In this document: positions 31,486 through 41,332 of the stretch, piece after piece
How positions within the stretch are numbered: the stretch's first letter is position 1
How the letters are laid out: every line of letters starts with the position of its first letter
Assembly: GCA_032716605.1 (NCBI GenBank)
Contig: CM064572.1
Span: forward strand, 37,898,010 to 37,962,009
DNA from: Paralithodes platypus
Lineage: Eukaryota > Arthropoda > Malacostraca > Decapoda > Lithodidae
Direction: 5' to 3'
DNA: 64,000 bases
Program-made: the position numbers and the translations under genes
The notes under the pieces: model-generated
What the model was told of the DNA's origin: nothing
The model's database searches: none
Seen by the model: only the letters and a program-made list of their open reading frames with translations

Positions 31486-32556
31486 GCTCTATGAAAACAC
31501 TGGAAGTCTAGTCCTACAGCAATCAGATAAAGTATCTTCTGAAAACGTCTGATGCTCTAAGATGCTCGTCAATATAGAACAGAAATAATGCAGGGGCAGG
31601 ACACCAAAGCGTGTATCTTAAATACACCAACAAGTAGGATACATATATATAAAACAAGGGAGTGCAACAACTCTGTGACAGCACTAATAATAGCCACTCA
31701 AAAACAGTACTTCCTTAGCCAACGTAACAGCCAAACTGGGTTGTGCACCATGCATCAACCTAGGCTAAAATAAGGCGTGAATAATTCCTAAAGCATACGC
31801 AATTAAAGTTAATAAACACAATGCTGTCTTTCTCACTAATAAAGACTAGCAGTGGCATAAAAGGTACCAGGAAACTAGGCAGAGCGCAAGCATGCTCGTA
31901 GCCTACTGTCTCCCCTCGAACAGATTTTCCTTAAGTTACGTTAAGTGACTTGGAGGCTCTCTTGGTAAGTCCAGATCTCAAGTATCTGGTCTTACCCTGG
32001 CGCTCCACAAAGGTCAACAAAATGAAGTAGCAAGCATACAGGTAAGATTAGGCAAAAGCCCTTCACCTGTATATTGTTACACTCGCAAAGGAAAAATATG
32101 CACAAGGGTTACAGGCTACCTAGCTTCGTTGAAGTCATACAGGCTCTGACTTGCCACATACATAACTCAGACAACGACCAAAGATACCCTCCACTGTCTA
32201 GCATTAAATAGTAGGAAAGAACAGCTCAATAATTAGAAGCACCCCAATACTATGCTACCATGTGACTATGACTCTAATAATCCCTAAAGCTAGTGCAAAA
32301 CATGTATGTGAGAACTGGTGCTGGTAATACGACTGGCCGACTATGGAAGTCGTATGCGAGAACCAGAAGGGATAAGTAAATGAATAAAGATGAGAAGTAT
32401 TGGAAAAGAAGAAGTTCAGAGAGAGAAACAGTAGTACAGGGGGTTAGATTGGGGACAGATTGCAAAGGACATGTAGGACCAAGCACGCTATGCCAAGCTC
32501 TGCAGGACACACGCGAGTAGGAGCCCCCCCCAGCACTAACAAAGACAGCGGCACCC

Positions 32557-32632
32557 AATCACAGACGACTACGTCATGAGAAGCAGGCGTCATATGACGC
32601 GCCAGGCCCGCTGGCCAATCACAAGCGTGGGA
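32557..32632 (-). promoter_or_regulatory. LTR promoter-like elements (CCAAT, CRE), 3' LTR
   Basis: CCCAATCACAG, TACGTCATGA, CATATGACGCGCC and GCCAATCACAAG are clustered in U3. The identical set occurs in the 5' LTR. Confidence 0.5.
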
Positions 32633-32920
32633 AACTCAGCCCGAGCGAGGAAGGCACACGTACATACACACGCACATAATACCACCTCGCTGCTCGCTCT
32701 CTTTCTCCTTACAATTCACACTACATATCTTATACTCTATCAATGATATAAAATACTTCCAAGTGTCACAGACAAGAATAAAGACCACCACTGATCTGTC
32801 TGTGACAACATGAACACTAAGAAAGAAAGAACATCGTTCTACGATTAATATAGCCCATTTCACAGCCCTGGCGAGCGCTAGCGAGTACGAGCACATTCTG
32901 GCAAGCTGGCCAGCGTAACA

Positions 32921-32931
32921 CCCCGCCCAAG
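32921..32931 (-). promoter_or_regulatory. polypurine tract of the Gmr1-like element
   Basis: The minus strand reads TTGGGCGGGG immediately before TGTTACG, the expected plus-strand primer. Confidence 0.65.
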
Positions 32932-33342
32932 ATGTGGGACGTTTTAACCTCAGGTAAACGCCACATCTGACCAGACAGAATGCTCACCAACCCCGCCTCA
33001 CCCAGCTACTCCCCCAAGTTGTGAAAACAAGGCACAATCACAAACATAAAACACTTCATTATATATAAAAAATCTACACAACACTTCCCCAAAATAATAG
33101 TATCACTTAACAATATTACGCTCAACGAGCAAGCTTCACCAAGCCTAGGCTACTAAGACAAAAACTCAGCATGTCTTAGATTCTTGCTGTAACATACTGC
33201 ACTTATATACTATCAAAAAGAAAGTTTTTATGTGAGGTTTTTATATTTTTTTAATAGTTTTTTTGGCGGCTTTGCACTACAGGGGCAAGCCTAATTTGTC
33301 TCCACTCTCAAACAAACACTGACTGAACGGCGAGGGTTCTCC
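32932..33342 (-). other. 3' untranslated region between pol stop and polypurine tract
   Basis: About 410 bp with no ORF; the same kind of spacer (310 bp) follows RNase H in the fragment at 5406. Confidence 0.6.
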
Positions 33343-33392
33343 TTAAAACATACCCTCCCGTGACAAACAATCAGCCAGAACATTATCAGTGC
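33343..33392 (-). pseudogene. last codons of Gmr1-like RNase H
   Basis: Encodes TDNVLADCLSREGMF and a TAA stop at 33343-33345. The preceding codons (EHKLDVWHVK) lie at 37433 onward, on the other side of the LINE, in the same frame once the LINE and one target duplication are discounted. Confidence 0.85.
33379..33392. repeat. target-site duplication of the nested LINE, left
   Basis: AACATTATCAGTGC; the same 14 bases at 37419-37432. Confidence 0.9.
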
Positions 33393-33423
33393 TATCAGGT
33401 CCTGATGTGGTGGCGTCTACGCC

Positions 33424-34260
33424 GTGGGGCCACCTCCCGAGGCTGCCAACCGCGGACGGCTGCCGACCCTCCATGGCCGAAGACAAAATCAACGACCAGT
33501 GGAGGAAAACCGGATGCCGGCCGCGGGGAGCAGTTTCGGGAGCCAAACTGTCACAACCATTCCCTGCCCCCTCCCTGGGGGCACGGGTCCTTGGAGCGGC
33601 TTCGGTCGCACCGGGAATTTCCACACCTCTCACACCACACACACATATCACACAGTTTTTCCTACACCGAGAAATGACTCTCTGGCTGTCATTTCTCGAA
33701 GACTTCTTCTAGCCGGAGACATTGAGAGCAACCCAGGACCCACGTACACATACATATGTCCAACTTGCTCAAAACCCATCACTTCGAGTCGCCATACTAA
33801 GGGTTCAGTTCTCTGCAATTCATGCGGGAACTGGACCCACTTCACCTGCACAACACTTGCCTCCAAGAAACACTACACAAACACCTGGACCTGTTCCTCA
33901 TGCCCCTCCCTCTCCCAGTCAAATCCCTCACCTAAAACCCGTCCACCTCTCCTCCCCAACCCACCTAACCTTCCCATATCATCCACTCCCCCCCCTAAAA
34001 CCCGTCCACCTCTCCTCCCTAACCCACCTAACCTTCCCATACCATCCACATCCTCAACTCAACACACCACACCCCATCCTAATCCATTCCAACCCCCATC
34101 TCCTGCTCCCCAATCCCCACCCCCACCTCACCCATCCCAACCCCCAGCCCCTCCCTCACCCCCACCCCCACCCCCCTCCTCACCCCCCCACCCCCACCCC
34201 ATCCTCGTGCAGCAGCACCCAACATGCATCGTGCACATAACATTAACATTCTTCAACTGA
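33424..34260 (+). CDS. LINE ORF1: 2A-like peptide, PHD-type zinc finger, proline-rich tail (278 aa)
   Basis: Residues about 99-106 are DIESNPGP, encoded at 33718-33741, preceded by RRLLLAG: a consensus 2A ribosome-skipping motif (D-V/I-E-x-N-P-G-P). Right after it comes a Cys4-His-Cys3 finger: CPTC, LCNSC, THFTC and TCSSC (residues about 111-160), the PHD arrangement. The remaining 110 residues are Pro/Ser/Thr-rich with a duplicated KTRPPLLPNPPNLPI block. Known LINEs of several animals carry 2A motifs at this position; separation of the N-terminal part from the finger protein is the inferred role. First ATG taken as start; it lies 31 bp from the element's 5' end. The end overlaps ORF2's possible ATG at 34224. 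Confidence 0.75.
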   Translation: MGPPPEAANRGRLPTLHGRRQNQRPVEENRMPAAGSSFGSQTVTTIPCPLPGGTGPWSGFGRTGNFHTSHTTHTYHTVFPTPRNDSLAVISRRLLLAGDIESNPGPTYTYICPTCSKPITSSRHTKGSVLCNSCGNWTHFTCTTLASKKHYTNTWTCSSCPSLSQSNPSPKTRPPLLPNPPNLPISSTPPPKTRPPLLPNPPNLPIPSTSSTQHTTPHPNPFQPPSPAPQSPPPPHPSQPPAPPSPPPPPPSSPPHPHPILVQQHPTCIVHITLTFFN

Positions 34261-37200
34261 ACATAGATGGCATCAACACAAAGAAACACGAACTCTCACA
34301 CTTCATCAAACAACACAACATACACATTGCCATCTTACAAGAAACAAAACTCCGCACAACATAAAAAACACCCACATTTCATAATTTCACCACCATCAGA
34401 CAAGACCGGGCTGTCGGCGGGGGCGGTGGACTCATCACCATGGTACACAAAGAAATATCATACATAGTAACCAGTGTACAAACCAAATCCCTCCTCCCCC
34501 CAAATGTTAACACAACAGAAATACAGTCAATTAAAATACGCACTGGCAACAACTCCAACATAACCATCATAAACACATACATCCCTCCCCAAACATCCCC
34601 TACAGTACCAAATGAATACAGACCACACTTACAACACATCACAAACACCCCACACATCATCCTGGGTGGTGACTTCAACGCCAAGACGTCGGCCTGGTTT
34701 GTCGACAACCCCGACACAGACAGAGGGCTGGTACTACAAAACCAAACCGATAACCTCATCATCCTTAACGACATCCATCAACATACCCATATTCCTCACC
34801 AAGCCCTCTATAACCCATCATCTCCAGACATCACCTTTTGCTCCCCAGAACTCGCCCCCACAACATCCTGGAGGGTGGTCAGAACCTTAGGCTCTGACCA
34901 CCTCCCGATCATTATCACCACCAAAACCAGACTCACCCCAGTTAGCCACAAACACACATACACCAATTATAAAAGAGCTAACTGGGAAGCATTCACAAAT
35001 GAGACAGAACAACACTTCACAACTCTAAACAGTACACCCATCACTAACATCAACGATGCTGTACACATACTCAACAAAACTATCCAAAACGCTGACAAGA
35101 AACACATTCCAAGAGGTAACAGAAAAAGACACAACCCCAACTTCACACCAGAAATTCAAAACCTCATCAGACAACGCGACATACTGAAACACTCCCCAGC
35201 ACCCCACACACAAGACATCACACAACAAATTCAAGCACTCAACACCCAAACTAACAACAAAATACAAGAACAACAAAACCTAAATTGGAATAACTTCCTA
35301 CAAACACTTGATCACAAAACAAACCCCAAAAAACTCTACAAAACACTAAACAGCATCACACTTTCCAACAGCAACTCAACACAATCACATGCTGCAATCA
35401 CAACAACAGACTCTACTCCTTCATGTAAACAACAAGCAAACACTCTCATCAATCACTTCTCACATGTCAGCCACCTAAAACCTCACAAAGACGACCGACG
35501 TGTCATCCGACGTAAGAGACAATTCCGCACAGACCCTGACTATACACCCTTCACCAATCACCAGACAAAGCATATCATCAACAATCTCAAGCACTCACCC
35601 GCCTGTGGCCTAGACAACATAAGCAACATACACCTCAGACACCTGGGACCACAAGGCATACAAGCACTCACTAACATATCAAACTACAGCTATTCACACA
35701 ACACAATACCAGACATTTGGAAGCAAGGTATCATCATCACATTCCCCAAACCCAACAAAGACCCCACGCTACCCTCCTCGCACCGCCCCATCACACTCCT
35801 TTGCTCCCCCTCCAAAGTCATGGAATGCCTAGTATTACAACTAATTACACCTGACCTACCCCTAGCTCCAACACAACATGGCTTTAGGCCACTGCACTCC
35901 ACAAACACTCTTCTCACAGACCTTACACAAAGAGCTTTCGACGGCATCATCTCAGCTAGACCACCACACAGATCACTATTAGCCACACTTGACATTAGTA
36001 AAGCCTTCGATGCCATCCCCCGCCACAACCTAACAAACAAAATCTACAACACAAACATGCACAACAACACAAAAAGGTGGCTGGCCAACTTCCTAGCAGG
36101 CAGATGTGCACACGTATCTTTTGCCGGTCAGTCATCTAAAATCAGAAACTTTCCAAACGGAGTCCCACAAGGATCCGTCTTATCGCCCGCACTCTTCAAT
36201 CTGTACATGCACGATATAACTACACCCAATGTGCCCCAAATAAACTTAGCCTCCTATGCAGATGACATAACACTCACATGCACACACCATGACCCAAAAA
36301 GAGCAACAGATCTCCTTCAACCCTATCTCAACACACTACATGGCTGGTGCTCTACAAACAGACTTAATGTAGCCCCAGCCAAATCCACCGCAACCCTGCT
36401 CACAAGTTGGACAGGAGAACACGAATACATCCCTCAACTCACCATAAACAACACACCCCTAACACATACACACACACACACAAAATCCTAGGAGTAACAT
36501 ATGATACTCATATGACATTCATACAGCACACCACAAACATTAAAAAGAAACTGACACCCAGACTTAACGCCCTCAGGTCACTTGCTCACACAAAATTTGG
36601 ACACAACAAAGAAACTACCACCACAGTATATAAACAATACATAAGATCAGTGATGGAATACGCAAGCCCAGCCTGGGCATCTAACCTAGCTGAAACACAT
36701 CATAAGACCTTACAGACTATTCAAAACAAAGCCCTGAAGATCATTACAGGCTGCACAGCTACTGCACCCACAGATCACCAGATCACCTTTGCTTGATTTC
36801 CTTTGTACATCAAGAAACCAAAATCCTCAAAGTCAAAGACCATCTGGACATGAGAGGCACTCAATTCCTGGCAGAAGCCTCCACGAACCAAGACCACCCA
36901 CTAAACTACATGGCAACACACCCACAGACACCAAGAAATATCAAAACAACACCCAGCATACGGTATCACACACAATTATTGTCCTCTCTCCCTCCCTGCC
37001 CACCCCGAACCAACTTCCAGAAGCACATCCATACTCATATCTCTCACCGATCCATCCACTCACTCACAGACAACATGCAGCTGCATGCACAGCCTCCCGA
37101 AATCCATCCTTCCGAATCCTCCCTTCCTCGCGAGGACAGAGTTCACCTGGCCAGGCTGAGATGCGGACACCATCCAGCTCTCCTGAGCTATCAGAAGAGA

Positions 37201-37398
37201 CTGGATGACTCCGTTGTCGACGCCTGCCCGGGATGTAACACAGCACCCCATACCATTAAACACATCATAGAAGACTGCATTTCACACAACCACTTACGCC
37301 AACAACACAATCTACACTCAATGAGAGCTCTGTGGGAAAGCCCGATCGTGGCCATGGCCTTTCTCAGGGACTCGGGGCTGTTCGGCCAGGCAGCTTAG
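34224..37398 (+). pseudogene. LINE ORF2: AP endonuclease and reverse transcriptase, with stop and frameshifts
   Basis: Endonuclease: LQLNIDGINTKKHEL, ILQETKL, GGDFNAKTSAW and GSDHLPI hold the catalytic Asn, Glu, Asp and His. RT: KPNKDPTLPSSHRPITLL, LATLDISKAFDAIP, NGVPQGSVLSPALFNLYMHD and ASYADDITL carry the three catalytic Asp positions. C-terminus: CPGCNTAPHTIKHIIEDC (37222-37281), a Cys/His knuckle usual for this LINE type, ending FGQAA at 37398. Breaks: TAA at 34362-34364 between endonuclease blocks, a frameshift in the (CA)n tract at 36465-36482, another near 36790. The long continuous frame is 34440-36491. Enzyme role: target-primed reverse transcription. The copy is recent but inactive as read. 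Confidence 0.9.
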
Positions 37399-37418
37399 GG
37401 AACAACAACAACAACAAC

Positions 37419-37432
37419 AACATTATCAGTGC
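37419..37432. repeat. target-site duplication of the nested LINE, right
   Basis: AACATTATCAGTGC after the (AAC)n tail; the first 2-3 bases are ambiguous with the tail. Confidence 0.9.
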
Positions 37433-38566
37433 CCTTAACATGCCACACATCCAACTTGTGTTCCGGCAGCAAAACAACACCTGACACTGATAAACTGCCC
37501 AGTCCATCACAAGACTGGCACTTCTCTTCGCTCTCTCCGGCAACGGGACCTGCCAATAACCTTTCACTATTTCTAGCTTAGTGATAAACGAGGCAGCCCC
37601 GATGCGGTCTATGGGGTCGTCAACTCTAGATAAGGAATAGGCGTCTGTCAGGGATGATGCACCAACACTCTTGCAAACAACACAACCACGGATCTTGCCA
37701 CTTAACTCAGGTTGCAAAGTTACTGGCAACGACCACTCACGATATCCCTTATCCCTCAGACCCTTCTCCAACATGTAGTGCAGCTCTACTTTTACGGCAG
37801 GCTGTCGAGCAGGATTTATACGGTAGGGAGCCAACTTGAGCCTTGCACTGTCTCCAGCCTCCATGTCGGGTTCTACTCCGTACATCAGGCCTGGAGAATC
37901 AACAAACATGCGGACGTACTGCCACAGCCTAGTAAACAACTTCTCTTGATGCTTAGGAACAAGAGGTTGCAACTTATCTCGAGGAACAACATGCTCAGTG
38001 CCCTCCCACAACCCAGCCGAGACCGCAGCTTCTAAACTATAGTCTCCCTCCTTCTCCACCTCTGTCCCTAAAACAGTCAGGTCATGAGAGGGACTATATG
38101 TACCACCTGTGCAGTCACTCCCACAGTTCATAAGTGCTAATGCTTCCCCGCCGATACCATACATGCGCACCCCCGCATTCCTTGCGACTACATCTGCCTG
38201 CGCAGCATCACCGCCTTCAGCGCCATGGCCAGATACAGTCGGTCTATGGTAGGGCTGTTGCATTTTACTAGGGCAGTATTGGGAGGCTATGCGACGATCA
38301 GGCATATCTAGTCCATAGTTACCCTCACCAATCTGTTTAATGGCCTGATACTGACCACCACCCTTAGCAGCCATGGGTCGACCCTGACCTGACAACCATG
38401 CCAAAGCCTCGTCGCCCACCTTGAACAAATGAAACAACGAGGCCAACGATTTACTCACACCCATGTGACCTGCCAGCGGAACATCGTACACCGCATGAGT
38501 TGTGAGGCCTGGGTGCTCGGCACAAACAGTGGGGTATGAACCGAGCAGGGGCTGGATCACTGCACG
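37433..38566 (-). pseudogene. Gmr1-like pol: integrase remnants, RT N-terminus, RNase H scrap
   Basis: 5' to 3': YDVPLAGHMGVSKSLASL, the start of an integrase HHCC zinc domain; then, with the catalytic core deleted, KVGDEALAWLSGQGRPMAAK and EGNYGLDMPDRRIASQ, the integrase C-terminal GPY/F module; then a pre-RT block (LMYGVEPDMEAGD, KLAPYRINPARQPAV) and RT boxes (ASFITKLEIVKGYWQVPL). Integrase before RT is the Gmr1-like order. The first catalytic Asp of RT is Glu here (E at 37571-37573). RT fingers/palm and most RNase H are deleted; EHKLDVWHVK at 37433-37465 is RNase H, continuing at 33392 beyond the LINE. In frame with the protease ORF across a TAG at 38567-38569. Confidence 0.85.
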
Positions 38567-39835
38567 CTACTGCTCAGACAGGTGCTCAAGCGCTTCCACA
38601 GCCACCTGACTAGTGTCCCCCTCCCACTGCTCCGCCGAGACATAACAATCCCAACTTTCCTCCACCTGTGCCGCACTGCCCCCCTCTCCTTCTCCACCTT
38701 GGCCACTGCAGACCAACACAGGGACAGTAGGCTGCTCAGGTGGTTGCCTCACAAACTCCTTTAACAGGTTCACATGACATGCTTCCCCGTCCTCGTTGAG
38801 TTCAATAGCCCCGTTCCCACAACTCTCAAGACTAAGATCTTCTAGTTGCACCTGGGAACTACTCTGTCGCGGAGTGCCATCACGCCCTACCATGTCACTA
38901 GGGGGGACAGGTTCTGGGGCCACTCCGGAGCTAAACTTTGGTGCAAGTACTGAGTCACCAAGGAGTGTCGCTGGGTCCAAACTCTCAACCCGACCACCAG
39001 CCTCGACTTTCTCCTTCCGACCCTTCCTCCGCTGGTCTGAAACTTGGGTACTAGGCTGTGACACCTGAGCGGACTGAGAGCTCTCGAGCCCCTCTTGCCC
39101 CTCCCTACTCGTGTCAGCCACCCTCTCGCCAACGACTAAGGGTGGAACCTGGGAAGTAGGCACCGCAAAGTCGTTACCGAGAAGGAGGTCGACCCCCTCA
39201 ACTGGCAATTTCTCCACAACACCCACATCCAACTCCCGTGTCACACCGTCCACCTCAAGCTCCACTCTGACCAGCGGGTAAGACCGCGTAGCATTGATGC
39301 CTTGAACCACCACAACCCGTGCCGCGTTAATAGGCTTGCCAGTGAAATTCTTAACAAGTGTCTGGGAAGCGCCCGTATCACGCAGCAACTCAAGCCTATG
39401 CTCCACACCAGCCCACCTCACAGTGCCGTGCCCCCTATGACCACAAAAAACATCTCGGACGGGTGACGAGCCCTCCTGCTGCTTCTGCACCGGCGATGAC
39501 TTCGAAACCGATTGTTTACCCCGGGCAAACGCGGACGACCTCAAAGACAAGCCGATGTTGCTCACTAGTGACACCACTGCTGTAGGCGGTGCGCTTGGAC
39601 ATGAGCGCGCAATATGCCCCTTCTTATGACACTTGAAACATTCCACTTCACTCTTGGACTTCCCCTGAGGTGGGTAAGGGCCCTGGCCTTTCTTTAACGG
39701 GAAGGGTTTCGACTTGGGATCATAATTGGCAACAGTACTCTTAAATGGATAATTAGTTGTGTCATTAATTCGGGGGGGGTGGAGTGGTACGCCCCTTGTT
39801 ACCTGCCTCAGCTCTCTGTGCAGACCCGCACCCAC
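38567..39835 (-). CDS. Gmr1-like zinc knuckle and aspartic protease (422-aa open frame)
   Basis: CFKCHKKGHIARSC (39602-39643) is a CCHC nucleocapsid knuckle. LLRDTGASQTLV (DTGA at 39368-39379) is the protease active site and GVDLLLGNDFA its flap-proximal/ILG-like box. An acidic Ser/Gln-rich linker of about 200 residues follows (SWDCYVSAEQWEGDTSQ) and ends at a TAG directly before integrase, in the same frame. The N-terminal 20 codons overlap gag in another frame; the real junction is the C8 run at 39772-39779, where one inserted or lost C shifts gag into this frame. Protease matures the polyprotein in the particle. Confidence 0.85.
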   Translation of the reverse strand: MGAGLHRELRQVTRGVPLHPPRINDTTNYPFKSTVANYDPKSKPFPLKKGQGPYPPQGKSKSEVECFKCHKKGHIARSCPSAPPTAVVSLVSNIGLSLRSSAFARGKQSVSKSSPVQKQQEGSSPVRDVFCGHRGHGTVRWAGVEHRLELLRDTGASQTLVKNFTGKPINAARVVVVQGINATRSYPLVRVELEVDGVTRELDVGVVEKLPVEGVDLLLGNDFAVPTSQVPPLVVGERVADTSREGQEGLESSQSAQVSQPSTQVSDQRRKGRKEKVEAGGRVESLDPATLLGDSVLAPKFSSGVAPEPVPPSDMVGRDGTPRQSSSQVQLEDLSLESCGNGAIELNEDGEACHVNLLKEFVRQPPEQPTVPVLVCSGQGGEGEGGSAAQVEESWDCYVSAEQWEGDTSQVAVEALEHLSEQ

Positions 39836-41069
39836 GAATCAATGACAACCTGAGGTCAGCCAGCTCAGCCGCCTCCTGCAGAGTTTTTGGTTGCTTTGCT
39901 TTCAGGTTAAGAGTCAAGTCACTGCCAGTACACTTAAAAAATTGCTCTAACAACACTAATTGCTTTACTACATCAAAAGTAGTTGCCTTCTCCGACCTCA
40001 ACCACTTTTCAAATGCATCTGACAGCTCTCTAGCATGTTCCTGGAAAGTACTCTCCTTTCTTTTTGGAACCGCCCTAAACTTCAGCCTATAGGTCCCTGG
40101 CTGTAGCTCATACACCCTCAGGACAGCCTCTTTCAACGCCTCATAATTCACGCAGGAATCTTGGGGAAAAGCATCGTACGCCTTGAGTGCTTTCCCCGTC
40201 AATCATGACGAAACAAGGGCTGCCCACTTCTCCTCGGGCCATTGGTGCTCCCGGCACTTTTTCTCAAAACGGAGAAAGAATTCTGTAACTCCTAACTCAT
40301 CAAACACTGGAACCAACTTTAATAGATGCGGCAGGGACTGGTCATGGGGTCGACCTCCCTGGACGAAACGGTTCCCCGCCACCTCTACACGAGTTTTCTC
40401 TAGGTCAACATCGGCACAATACCTTGCAGACTCATACTTGAGCTCAGTCTCTCGCTGCTTGAGCTCCTGCTGCCTGAGCTCAGCCTCATGCTTGAGCTGC
40501 TCGAGCTCAGCCTAATGCTTCCGCTGCTCGAGCTCAGCCTGTTGCTCTTGCTGCTTAAACTCACACTGCTGCTTAAGTTTGGCGAGCTCGAGCTGAAACA
40601 ACATCTCGGGAGACAACCCTTGAGGAGGGGGTGCTACTACCGGACACCCACCCAGTGAGTCACTTAGAGGCATACCCAACCGCCAGCGGGCCTCGGCCTG
40701 CGGGAACATACTCGGCTCCGGAACCCGAGGGGGCGCCATGATAGGAGTTGAGTGGAATGGGGGCTGGGACGAAGGTGCCCCAGCTCCCGCTCCACTCGAA
40801 CCCCCATGCAACCCACCCAGCACACAGGTAACCAGCTCACTTCTCGACAAACCGCTAGTACCGGAAGAACCCAAGACCGTGGCTACACACTGCAGTCCGT
40901 ACCGGTCCAGCCCCGACACACGGTCCGCTGACACAGGCTCCTCCAAAAAAATCCGAGCATCCTCCTCATTGTTCACCACCTGAACGCCGTTAAACAACTC
41001 CACCTTCTCCACCTCCTCGCCTGTCTCTCGCACTGTGCCCTCACTATGCTCAGACCCGTCCAGTGACAT
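39765..41069 (-). pseudogene. Gmr1-like gag with SCAN-like domain (two in-frame stops)
   Basis: Starts MSLDGSEHSEGTVRETGEEV at 41069. A Gln/Glu/Leu/Lys-rich coiled-coil-like stretch (ELEQLKHEAELRQQELKQRE) spans about 40430-40600. Then the SCAN-like capsid: EFFLRFEKKCREHQWPEEKW, ALKAYDAFPQDSCVNYEALK, AVLRVYELQPGTYRLKFR, TFQEHARELSDAFEKWLR and VVKQLVLLEQFF. The SCAN domain of vertebrate zinc-finger proteins is known to derive from the capsid of Gmr1-like elements, so this matches the family. TAG at 40512-40514 and TGA at 40203-40205 interrupt it; the frame closes at 39765 after the C8 run. Gag forms the particle that encloses element RNA. Confidence 0.88.
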
Positions 41070-41314
41070 GATGGAGTCAACAACAAAAAATTCTCAAGTC
41101 AAGACATAATTAGCCAAACTCTCGCGCAGCTTTATTCACCAAAAATATTCGAAGATGTTCTTGAGTGCAATACTAGGTCGCCAATAAACTCCAACAAGTT
41201 CTATATATCCTCAAAACAATGTCCACTGCCAACAATGCGAGAAATAAATTCAACCCTAAATGGCAATAAGATTTCTCCAAAAATAAACCCTGCAATATTC
41301 AGTTCACTATATAC

Positions 41315-41330
41315 TGGTCTAAGGTCGCCA
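41315..41330 (-). promoter_or_regulatory. primer-binding site of the Gmr1-like element
   Basis: Two bases inside the 5' LTR end the minus strand reads TGGCGACCTTAGACCA. TGGCGACC is the tRNA 3'-end complement used by mdg1/412-type elements (tRNA-Arg). Confidence 0.65.
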
Positions 41331-41332
41331 TT

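Larger units (their letters stand above)
29816..32920 (-). repeat. 3' LTR of the Gmr1-like element, expanded by a SINE array
   Basis: On the minus strand it runs from TGTTACGCTGGCCAG to CCGGTCGTAACA. Without the 1310-bp array it is about 1795 bp, matching the 5' LTR closely. Confidence 0.92.
33393..37418 (+). mobile_element. nearly full-length LINE (2A/PHD type), 4.03 kb
   Basis: Contains ORF1 (2A-like motif and PHD finger), ORF2 (AP endonuclease, RT, C-terminal Cys/His motif) and an (AAC)n tail, bounded by a 14-bp target duplication. Inserted in the RNase H codons of the Gmr1-like element in opposite orientation. RT boxes resemble the jockey/I group; the clade was not determined. Confidence 0.9.

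Noticed and set aside
33343..33651. 102-codon minus-strand ORF as one gene
   Set aside because: Only its last ~15 codons are RNase H; the rest is the antisense of the inserted LINE's 5' end.
37364..38560. Continuous 398-codon ORF as an intact novel protein
   Set aside because: It is an internally deleted fusion of integrase zinc-domain start, integrase C-terminus, RT start and an RNase H scrap, separated from the protease frame only by one TAG.
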